Below are positions 35,790 to 46,700 of a stretch of DNA of 64,000 nt, piece by piece. Origin of the DNA: Mytilus edulis. Taxonomy: Eukaryota; Mollusca; Bivalvia; Mytilida; Mytilidae. The first letter of the stretch is position 1. Each line of letters begins with the position of its first letter. Position numbers and translations under genes: made by a program. Under the pieces are notes generated by a model. That model was not told the DNA's origin. It did not search any database and saw only the letters and a list, made by a program, of their open reading frames with translations. The stretch lies in NCBI RefSeq assembly GCF_963676685.1, contig NC_092350.1:2903486-2967485 (forward strand), read 5' to 3'.

Positions 35790-36949
35790 TGACTTACAAA
35801 CCGTCAAAAATATCAGAAAAGTACATAAAAAGCACTTGCAGAAACCTAATTCCCCTCAACTGGAGTCCAAATATGTTAAACTTAAATGATAGTTAAGCAG
35901 TACTCAGACTGATATGTACAATTAACAGTTACCAAATTGACATGAACACGGACCGATTTAACGGCATTAAATCATATAATTATTTATTTATGATAACAAA
36001 AAAAATAGCATCTAAATAACACCAAATGAATGTCTACTACCTCAAGTAACACATCACAGTATTTGAATGTAAGTGATACAACACATTCCCGTTGCTTATA
36101 TGTATCTATAAGAGGTTGTATATGAGCTTTGAATAGCTCCGTCATATGAGTGTCTGGCTTGAATTGTTGAATAGTGCTTTTAAGATAAATAAATGTGATA
36201 TTATTGATTAATAAAAGTATGAAATATCAGATAAGTGTTAATTATTTCACATGTTGCGTTAACAAAAATGATGAAATTGAATTGAAATGTACTCTATTAA
36301 ATACAAAAAAATTCGTAGTGATTATATTTTACATTAACTCTTTAATAACGGATTAATTTTGCTAAACTTTACTTGAAATCGTCAAGATAAGGTGTAACAA
36401 CAATGTATATGATAACAGATATCAGATCATAATTTTGCACCGTACGATTTTTGACGACATGTTATTTGTTGATCAGAATATTACATTTCAATAGCTCTAA
36501 AATGTATTAAACATAATTTTATATATAATAAGGAACCTGTACATAAAACATCAAAACCCAAAACTTTGATTTCATTATGCATGTTCTCGATCAAAGGAAA
36601 CTAAACGTGCATAACTTCAGTCTAAAGATAACAAGGATGAAAATAAGGAAACTGACAAAACATTACTATTTTGAGAAGATGTCAGAGATTTTGATCGTGA
36701 AATCATAAAAAGGGACACTTGGAAAGGAGTAGGTCCGGTAAGGACCGATTTTGGCCTCAAATTTCAGTTTCATCTGACGAAAGATTTTGACCACTTTTTT
36801 AACACTTAAGTGTCTATTTCATATGATGCAATTAATTTATGTGAAAGATTTTAACTTATTTAGTCATTAAAAACGATCCGATTTAGGGTCAAATATGAGA
36901 AATCTACCAAATATGCGAAAAAATGTCACTTTTCGGATGGGTTTTGTCA

Positions 36950-37068
36950 AAAACGAAAGTGGCCGCATCCGTGTTCATCCTCAATCTTTATATATGTTAT
37001 GTATTATCATCAAATTCAACTTCCATTTCAATATTTTGGATGAACACGAATGCGGCCACTTTCGTTTT
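36950..37068. repeat. Inverted repeat with 31-nt arms inside the 36.7-kb element
   Basis: Arms 36950-36980 and 37038-37068 (AAAACGAAAGTGGCCGCAT.. and its complement) differ at one position around a 57-nt AT-rich loop. Confidence 0.8.
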
Positions 37069-37137
37069 ACGCGGAAACCGTCTAAAATTTAACTAAAATG
37101 CTAGAATTGTGAAGATTTCAGTAATTTAGCATGGATA

Positions 37138-37614
37138 AGATAAGATAAGATAAATAATAGTTTATTAAAGTGTCACATATTGATCTACATTAAAATACAT
37201 AAAAACGTTAACATCATAAAAAAAAAGGATCAATACCCAGCCTATAAAGACTTACGAGACACTGTATATACAAATAAAAGCTATAACAGTAATACTGAAG
37301 GAAAATGTTTAAAAAAAAAATACAATTATAAAATATCTATTCATGAATGCTTCAAAATAATAATATAGAACTTACTAATAAAAAACAACAATAAATACAA
37401 AAGAAGTATAATTACAGTTTAGTTCGCTTAAAAACGCCACTAGGGTAAAGGTAAAAAAAAGAGTAAGAATTCAGTTATAGTTCAGTAAAATTTTTAGTAA
37501 AATTTACAGTAATAATTTAACGATTAATTCAAAATAAATTCGTTAAGTATAAAGATTTACAAAGTAAAAATACAAAAAAGGAAATTTAAATCATTACATT
37601 AAGTTTAAACAATA
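37138..37614 (-). repeat. 3' UTR and (TTATC)n tail of the LINE fragment
   Basis: GGATAAGATAAGATAAGATA at 37134-37153 is the minus-strand (TTATC)n end. The GTGTCACATATTGAT and CCCAGCCTATA blocks are shared with 18525-18680. Confidence 0.65.
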
Positions 37615-38701
37615 TTATATAAATTTTTTACGTCTCATAAAACATTTATGGAGTGTATTAGCCAAAAGTGGTTGGATTTCATCACATTTCATTAAAGATG
37701 TAAACTTATGTGCAGTTGTTAATATTTCAAAATTATCAATCAACTGTTTAGCATTTTGAAAAAGTTCAAATCTAATGTCCGAATAGAGCGGACAGTTCAT
37801 CATGAAGTGTATTTCATTTTCTACGGTTGAATGGTCACATAGTTTACATAATCGTTCATTCAAGGGTATCTGCGGTCTGGAATATCGTCCCGTTTCAATA
37901 GCCAATGGCAACGCTCCACTTCTAAAAAGTGTCATTGTTCGTCTTACGGAACGTGGGATGTTACGCTGTATATATTGTTCAGTTTTAACATTTTCTTTGT
38001 ATAAGCGATAAGTTCGTAGTTTATTTCCGTTTGGGTGATTTCTGTCATTAAAAAGTTCTGATAAAAATTCATCATTATCTAGAATTGTCACTTTGTCTTT
38101 AATTAGATGTACTGCTGTTTTTAATGATATTTGAGTGTTATTGACTAAATCTGCACATTCAATAGAGTTTATAAAACCGGTCACTTGCTTGTGCCATCCT
38201 TTCCGACGTCTTGAGGCCCAGTTCGACACCGTTGAAATAAGTCTAGCATCGTCTGTGCGTTTCAGCCTACATAATAGACGGATGCATGACAGTTTTTGTT
38301 TATTGAAACACGTTATCAGTCCTAAATCGCCACGTACTGCGGAGTTTGATGTTCGTTTTCCTACAGCTAGAAATAATTTGCAGGCTTTGTTTTGAACATT
38401 GTTAATCACACCATATTGTTTTGTTCCCCATATACCACTTGCATAGAATAGGATAGGCTCAACTGTTGATTCATACAGCTTGAAGAAAACACGCTGAGTC
38501 ATACCTCCACTACTTATAAATTTTCCGTATAAGGCGCCTAGTGCACGACTAGCCGACTTGGCCAATTCTCCAACAGCTTGTTGCATGTTCAAATGTTCAT
38601 CCAGCCAAAGGCCTAGGTACTTATATGAATCAGCATATCCGATGTTGGTATTAGAGCACGTAAATAAATAGTTACTACGACTAATTGATGGGTTTCTAAA
38701 A
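37615..38701 (-). pseudogene. LINE C-terminal ORF fragment, 5'-truncated
   Basis: An open frame of about 360 codons on the minus strand, from 38701 (SNYLFTCSNTNIGYADS, YKYLGLWLDEHLN) to the stop at 37615. YKYLGLWLDE.., ALYGKFISS, ESTVEPILFYASGIWG and the zinc knuckle CKLCDHSTVENEIHFMMNC are typical of the region after the reverse transcriptase of Jockey/I/RTE-like LINEs. The reverse transcriptase itself is missing, so the copy was truncated at its 5' end on insertion. The frame is intact, which suggests recent insertion. A 3' UTR follows to the GATAA tail at 37138. Confidence 0.8.
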
Positions 38702-39599
38702 TGGGCATGAATTAATGGTGCTAGTTCTCAATATATGTGCATTGTATTGCCAAAAAGAGCTCATATTTATGTAGCAGAACCTTTCTACTATCCAATAAAT
38801 GACTAAAAGTTTACATTTTAACAATTTTGTAAAACTGCTATATTTTGGGGCCAAAAAGGGGTCTTACTGGACCTACTCCTTTGTCAAGTGTTATACAAGA
38901 GGGATAAAATAATGCGTTTGTCAGCATTTTCTTACGTATATGTTAAATGAGTTAGGATATTAAAATCTCTCGAAAGAAACAAAATGTGAGAAATGTATCT
39001 TAGCCAAAATCTTCCTCTTTCAATGTTGTATCGTCTATGCAAGGGTTCCCCCACTTACTTCTGTGTATAGAATAAAACTCATCAATAATATGCTCTTGCT
39101 TCAATTGTTAATCAAGTTTCATTTCATGTTGTCACGAGATCATTTTCTAAACAAACCGCATTTCGAGACAACAGGTGGATAATACTTCAAACGAAATTTC
39201 TACAATTGGAAGAATATGAATGTAATGTATATTCTGCCAAAAATACACATAGTTCAGTTTGAACTTTCAAAATTATAAATCAATAAGTAATTGAATGGTT
39301 TTGATGCTTTTTAGAATTTAGAATTAATATGGCTGATTAGAAATTCAGTTTATAAATGATAGATTGCTATCCCCGATTTGGGTTTGTCTTGATTTTCTAT
39401 TGGATCTTCAGTTTTATATACAGTACTTGTAATCGTTTTTCTCTCAGGTTTTATTTATTCTTGACAATTCTTTAAATAATCTTCAATTCTAAAACAAATG
39501 AAGAGCAATTATTACAAAACATGTATGTTTCAAATCTATTTAATGTCAGATGTATTCGGTTTATAAATCTACACGGTTGAGTTAAAACTTGCAATTGTA

Positions 39600-39915
39600 G
39601 GTTCTTCCAAGGGTTCCACTAAACCCCTTTCTTACTGCCGTACTCACTGCAGTCAAAGAAGGATTTCAGAAATATTTCGAAACGGCATATTCAAGAAATG
39701 GTGTTAATCAGATGTGGATACTGAAAAATTCAAAAGAGTTATTGGTGAATTTACAATCTCAATCATTAAAACATTGTGCAAACATTAAAACCTTTGATTT
39801 TTCAACTCTTTATACCACTATTCCACATACTAAACTTAAAGCTCGACTGAAAGAACTCGTCAGCTTATGTTTCGTTAACAAAAAAGGCATTAGACGTTTT
39901 AAATATCAAGTTTAG
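39600..39915 (+). pseudogene. Penelope-like reverse transcriptase fragment (N-terminal half)
   Basis: GSSKGSTKPLSYCRTH-like start, then GFQKYFETAYSRNGVNQMW, KNSKELLVNL and IKTFDFSTLYTTIPHTKL, where the DFSTLYTTIPH block is characteristic of Penelope-like reverse transcriptases. It stops at 39913. It is the N-terminal counterpart of the 33.9-kb fragment but lies downstream, so the two are separate insertions. Confidence 0.6.
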
Positions 39916-40117
39916 GGTAGGAATTCAGCTTACTTTGTGAAAAATCATACAGAGTCAATTTACCATTCATATTTTCTTTAATATGTTATACTTTTAAAAC
40001 ATTATTACCCCTTGATATATTTCTCTCTTTTGTTTTGTATTATTTATATAGATTAACCAATGATACATTATTGTATTGTTACACTGTACACTTAGTTTGA
40101 AACACCACTTGAAACTT

Positions 40118-40184
40118 GATTGGACACATGTATAAGGTGGGTGGAGTTTATTTGTAAAATGTACAAGTGGCCACGTATATATAG
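40118..40184 (+). promoter_or_regulatory. Promoter of gene 2: inverted CCAAT box and TATA box
   Basis: GATTGG at 40118-40123, AAGGTGGGTGGA at about 40134, and GTATATATAG at 40175-40184 repeat the arrangement seen upstream of gene 1, with 57 instead of 60 nt between the two boxes. A leader exon ending at 40259 (AACAG|GTACTA) follows. Confidence 0.7.
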
Positions 40185-40204
40185 ATCGAAAAAATAAGTT
40201 TGTG

Positions 40205-40259
40205 ACTTCAGAGGGCTTTGAAGTTATCAACAACATCAGTTTTTAGTTATATAAAACAG
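40205..40259 (+). other. 5' UTR exon of gene 2 (non-coding)
   Basis: Aligned with the gene 1 leader exon: both have GTGA.TTC.GAGGGCT..GAAGT and end in AACAG|GTA. The start is estimated from the TATA box. It is joined to 40716, 14 nt before the ATG. Confidence 0.55.
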
Positions 40260-40715
40260 GTACTATTTTATTAAATATTCGAAAGTAAAGTGGCTATGTG
40301 TGGGTCTCTGTTTTTTTTTCTAAAACATAATTGTTTACTTGTGCATGGAACATTTTTTAATTAACAAACGCAAATAATTCATGCTAGTTCTTGATCATAG
40401 TCGTCTTTTGTTTTTCTTTATTTTTTTACTAATTGGTTTTTAAAAGGAAAGTCATAAAAGTAATAGATCTGTTTATGTTTATATATGCTTTTTCTTATGC
40501 AAAATAGGCGTTTATAATTTTTTAACCTTTCGTCTATTTTAGAATACCGATCTTTGTTTTGCAATAAATTTTGTGTATCCTTTTTCGATTAAGACTTATC
40601 AATGAGTTGTTGTATTATAAATAATTCGATTTTTGTTATATTTGATTGAATTGTGTGCAGTCTTTAGGATTTGGTTTTTTCATCTTTTTATATTTCATTT
40701 TTAAAATGTTTTTAG

Positions 40716-40793
40716 TTTAAACCACGAGAATGTACACCCTGTCTGTCTTGGGTCTCAGTATTTGTCTTGTGTATATCAGTATCATCATGCAAG
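40716..40793 (+). CDS. Gene 2 signal-peptide exon
   Basis: After acceptor TGTTTTTAG comes a 14-nt leader, ATG at 40730, and a hydrophobic signal peptide starting MYTLSVLGLS. It ends ATGCAAG|GTAAGA in phase 1, an ideal donor. The same exon without its first codons recurs at 47672, and with a damaged donor at 54896. Confidence 0.75.
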
Positions 40794-43700
40794 GTAAGAG
40801 ATATCTTTCTTTTAAAATGTGTTATCTCATTAGAAATTTTATATGTTGATGATAAAATTCGTTTATTGGCGGTAAATTATTATCTATCCTAAGTCAAGAT
40901 AAATTTGTTTTTAATTCAAACTCCGGCTTTTTTAAGAGTTAATTCATTTTTTTAAGATTTGTATGTACTTACAAAAAAATTATGTTGTCCTATCATAGAC
41001 AATCATTAGTTAGTTTAAACATATTTAATTGTTCAAAACAAATGGATTAAAGGGTTGAAATGAAATAAATTGATTTCAAATAAAAATGAATCAAACCTTT
41101 TTCATTTGTTTAATAGTGGGTGTTGCTAAGACAATGTGGGTAACGATATATTTAGAGGGGTTTATACATACGTAGTTGAAATTAATTCCTTGCATTTACC
41201 AAAGTTATGTAAGGATAGGCTTACAATAATTAATATTAGTTAAAAGCTACTAAATCAAATAACAATACTAACCATTAATGTGATATGTTTATCAATTGTG
41301 AGATGAACGCGTTATACATAACCAAGATAACTAATTTGATAATTGCAAATCAAAGTAAAAAATAAACAGTGAGCACGAACTCTTAAAGAAGTATTCACAG
41401 GACAAATGTTTTCTGCTATGAATAAATTACACATGAAAATTTTAAATCAGAAAGGGTTCTATTCCTTAGACGATTCATTAGTGTATTTTGAAGTGCTATA
41501 ATTCGCCCACTGAGTTGGGTGTATTTACATTTGACATTACTTTGCATGGCGTCTCTGAAGTATTTTAAAGTAAATGAAATAGTATTTTAAAAATTGCCCA
41601 ATTAGCATATTTGTATTGACATACTAACCTTCACTATGTTGTGTCAAGTTTACTATTATTTTTCTGTTGGTCATTTTATTTTTAGCCATGGCGTTGTCAG
41701 TTTATTTTCGATCTATGAGTTTGACTGTCCCTATGGTATCTTTCGCCCCTCTTTTCTACATATTATAACATGTTTACACCAGTTTACTGCTTGTTGATTT
41801 ATCATGATTATTAAAAAAAAAATAGTAAAAATTAGTAGATATTTGGTTTATTTCTGTTTCTATTAGAGACCTGTATCTTAAACGTTTCCCCATCAACTTC
41901 TTCAATTCAAAACTGTTTTCGTCGTTTTGAAAATAGAATTACATTAAATGTGTGAGCCATGATTGCTATTTATGTTTACTTGTTACAAATAAATATTTTT
42001 TTCACGTTAACAACCAGACTCGCAAGATACAAGATACACGATATTAGCTTATCTAGCAATACACTTGAATATGTAAGATGTTATCATTGCGGTTTTCTGT
42101 GTCATTTCATGATTATTATATTGTGATATGCGAAATATAAAACTCCAGAGTAAGAATCTTATTTTCTTTTTGATTCTCGTTGGTTCCTCTTTACAAAAAC
42201 TATCAAAACACTTTTTATAAATATTTATTCAGGAACTGAAGCAGATAAATGTAGTGACTGCAGCACAGCAGCTACAAAGGCAGTTTTAGATGCAGGGGGA
42301 GACAAAGACAAAATATGCAGGTTAGATTTGGCTTTACATTTATCTTCTTTTGTCATTTGCACACTTAAAACATCACTATTTGATAGTTGTTGTCACCATC
42401 GACAAATACATGCTGTAAATGAAAATGCAGATTCGAGGAAAGGGTGCCTTAAATAATTGAAAGAAATTATTGGCAGAAAATTTAGAGAAATAATAATGTT
42501 GACTTTAGATTTATTTTATTCACAAATTTATAAAACAGTTCTACATCATGTACATATATAAAATATAAATATTTTTTTTAATTAAACCTTTTTGCTATGA
42601 TATAACATTGTTTTGTTTATTAAAACAACAGTGCAGGAAGAACCTTTATTGATTGTATGGAAGATAACTGCGATGTGGCTTCATTTAAGACCGCTCTTGA
42701 TGCAGCAAAAAAAGCTCACACCCAACTGGGTTGTGGTAAATATATTAAGTATTAACTATCCTGTAAATTGTATGTTTCCTCCGGTTTTAGTTTGTAACCC
42801 AGATTGTATTCGCCTACTCGATTTATGACTATTAAACAGGCGTATACTACTTTTGCCTTGTCATGCTACTACTTATTGATTTCCCGGTGGTGTGTCTTAT
42901 TTTCATGAAACTAACGTCTTTCGTATTTAATGTTACTATTTCGAAATGTTAAAAGAATTTTAGTATAATAGTAACAATTATTTTGAAAGAAACTCACAGT
43001 TCATCTATAAAATAGTTAAAGTAAGAACACTTTTTTTAACAGCATTTGGTTTTCGTTTTTGCTTTTTAGAGGGATTACGATTTTACGTTCAGCAAGTAAT
43101 TATCAATACGTTTTTCAACTTTGTTTGCCCCACCTACGATCGTGCGTCCGTTTGTTCGTTCGTCGGTCTGTCCCGCTTCAGGTTAAAGTTTTTAATCAAG
43201 GTAGTTTTGATGAAGTTTAAGTCCAATAAACTTGAAGCTTTGTACACATGTTCCTTATGATATGATATTTCTACATTTAATGCCATATTACAATTTTGAT
43301 CCAATTTCACGGTCGATTGAACACAGAAAATGATAGTGCACGTTTCATGTTAATGGTTTTGGTCATGGTAGTTTTTTATGAAGTTGAAGACCAATCAACT
43401 TGACACTTAGTATACATGTTCTCTATAATATGATCTTATTAATTTTAATGCCAAATTAGAGTTTTTACCCCAATTTTACGGTCCACTAAACATAGAAAAT
43501 GATAATGCGAGTTGGGCATCTGTGTACTATGAACACATTCTTGTTTTTATATTTCACGATAAACATATGATGTTTTAACATTATTTTTTTTTCTTTATTA
43601 TAATTGCCTTCTACTAGCTTCTTGGTACTTCAAATTATTTAAGGATAGACTTAATCTAGTTGATTTTTATAGTAATTGATTGATAAAGATACAAAGCAAA

Positions 43701-46700
43701 CAATTTATGTAACATTTGTATTAATTGTGTGATGACTGCGATATGCAACATTTAGGCAACACGTGTTTACAATGTTCAAGTTTCATCGATCGATTGAACA
43801 ATTACACAAAGAGGTTAAAAATATTAAGCTTAAATTTCAAAAGCAGCACAGGTATTCTGCTAGGAATATATCTTCCGAGAAATTTTAAGTCTTAAGTTTG
43901 AAATCCGATGAGGTTCTATTCTTCAGAGGGTAAACTAGGTTTTTTAAGGATAAAACTATTCATATATTGTTCCGTGCGAACATTTATAGTCATAACAAAG
44001 GAAACTTTTTATCTTATACAATGTAGGTATAGGGTCCTTTTTCGAAACCCTTCTTAAGACTTAGATTATTCGAAGGTAACTTTGAAATTAACTTTAAAAA
44101 CATGTTTTCTTATAATCTATTGAGGTGCTGAAACGAAGACTTGTGTTGCCTGCACCTCTGATTATGCGGGCGCGGGAGGTCAATGCAGGTCAGAGTTTTT
44201 TGTATATAGTTCTTTATCTTTAATTGCACGATTAATCCGGGCTCTATTGATATCAGTTTCTTTGTCTACATATAACATTATGTGAAATGAAATATAGGAA
44301 TATAGCCTAAAAAGATGAAAATTCAATAAACGAAAGGAACTAATTAAGGAAGATTTAGATTTAAAATTAAATACTAGAGGTATATTATTCACATTTGGCT
44401 TTTTTCTGGATTTCAGAGTATTTTAAAAAAAAAATATTGTCATAATATTAATAATAATGTCGTTCTTCGGCTATTTCATTTTTTCATTTTTTTTTTTAAA
44501 TAGTGCAGCAGAAATATTTGTGGAATGTGCTAAAGATTGCACTCCGAGTGGTGCTATCAGTGCCGTCGAGACAGTTGCCGAAGCGGCTATGACAGCCGCC
44601 TGTGGTATGTATACTATAAATTTTGTAGAAAGTATACCTAATCGTAATCGTCCTTTGTTATACATTGAAATGAGGTTCAGCAAGACTTTGGTCAGTATAC
44701 TCAATTGTAGTTATCCTTAGTTATTCATTTAAATATTCTTATAAAAAAATTCTCGAATGCGAAACTTGCGTTTACATTGTTCAAATTTCATCGATCGATT
44801 GAACAATTACACACAGAGGTTAAAAACCATTGAGCTAGAAATTTACCTGTGGTATGTATACTAAATCGTAATTATCCTTTACCATCTATTTAAAAGATAC
44901 TATAAATTTGATAGAAAGCATACCTAATCGCAATTGTCCTTTGCGTAATCGTCCTTTGTTAAACCCTGAAATGAGGTTCACCAAGACTTTGGTTAGTATA
45001 CTCATTCGTAGTCGTCCTTTGTTAAACATTGAAATGATACTGTAAATGTTCTTCTAATTGATGTGTCTTATGAACACGAAACTTGTGCTTTACTTTCTAA
45101 AGCAGAACATTGTAGTTGTAATGCACATTTCAAGTATATAATATAGACTTTCATGTTACAGTACTAGTCTTAGGCAATCTAACTGCCATTGGCATTCAAA
45201 CAATTGCAATAGGTAAGAATTAAAAAACAAACAATTGAAGTCAACTAAACAAGTCAACTATACCAAGTCGGAATTTGATAGTTGTTTTCCATTCTGATGA
45301 TTTGTTTGCCATTTGAAAGGGGACTTTCAGTTTTAAACATTACTCTTAGTTTGATAGTTATGTTAATTAACTTTTTTTCGGACAAAAACGCACGAAGGTC
45401 CAGAAAAGTGTACGCAACATCCGTTTTCAATAAACATCAGCATTAATTCAACTGATTTTTATAAGACCCTACAATACATAAGCACCCTTTTTAGTCTAAG
45501 GAAAAATTTGAAAATCTAGGATATTCTCAAAACATGAGAACAATTTTATTCTATATTGCCGCGTCTTTTATCTTATGGTGAATTAAGAGGTTTGGCTAGC
45601 TATAAACCAAAAACCTACTAATTGTTAATCAAGCGAATGCCTCATCCAAGTCAGAAATAATATAACGGTTGTCTATTCGTTTGAAATGTATGAGCTTTTG
45701 ATTTTGCCATTTCATTAGTACCTTTCTGTTTTGGTATTAATGAATATTGTAAATCAAAAGGAGACATGAGCAGACTACTGGTTTATTTCTGTTGTTAGAG
45801 AGCTGTGTCTGAAACGATTACCCGTCAACTTAAAATGTATTGGTAATCAACTATCAAAATTTTTCAGTCATTTCGAAAATATAATCAAATTCCATGTGTG
45901 AGCCGTGATTGCAATTTGTGCTTGTTCGTTACAACACAATAACTGTGGCACGTTAACAACCAGACTCGCCAGATACAAAATACCCGGTATTTCTTTGAAC
46001 TAATTTAGCATTATACTTCAATATTTTAAAGTATTTTTGTTTTTTTACTTTTTTACACATAAATTCTCAAAAAAAAATCCCTGTATTGCAGTTTCGTTTA
46101 TTGTTCGGCCATGATAAATCCACCAATTTCTACTATAGCCATGCCTGTTCTTAGTAAAAAAAAAAGTACGGTTGTTCATTCGATTAATGTGTTGAACCTT
46201 TGAGTTTACCATTCACTGAGGAACTTTTCGTTTTGAATTTTATTGAGCTCGAAATTCAGTATTTTTTAGATGTTTCCTTTTGTCAAGTAAATGAAAATCA
46301 AAAAAACATTTTCTATCAAATTAGAAAAAAACCTAATCATTAACACTTGCCAAAGCGGCCAAGTAAGGGTGTGGTAAATATCATAATCGTTATCATCCTT
46401 CGCCTCACTTTTATATATAATCAAAACGTTTCCCATTAATGTGCTCATATTGTGAAATTTGTGTTTTACGTATTAAATCCATAAAAATGTACTTTTGGAG
46501 AGATGTTTCTTCCTTTAAAGTATAATTATAACATGCAAAAAAGACTACTCAGAGTCTTGGGATATCTAACTCCCATTGGAATTCGAACTATTGCAGTAAG
46601 TAAGAATAAAACAGTTTAAGTGAATAAGCAGCGTCAACTGTACCAAGTCAAGCATATGAGTTGTTTTCCAGTCCTTTGATGAGTTTGAACTATTATGCCA

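Larger units (their letters stand above)
36716..38890. mobile_element. ~2.2-kb inverted-repeat element carrying a LINE fragment
   Basis: Left end CACTTGGAAAGGAGTAGGTC and right end, reverse-complemented, CACTTGACAAAGGAGTAGGT, continuing CC.GTAAG..CC..TTTTGGCC, form terminal inverted repeats of about 35 nt. Its own DNA is 36716-37135 and 38703-38890. The rest is a LINE insertion. No transposase was found. Confidence 0.65.

Noticed and set aside
42613..42828. 71-codon open frame overlapping module 1 exon B
   Set aside because: It is in a different frame from the exon and has no cysteine pattern.
44457..44720. 87-codon open frame overlapping module 2 exon B
   Set aside because: It reads through the intron on both sides of the exon. 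Only 44504-44604 is supported.
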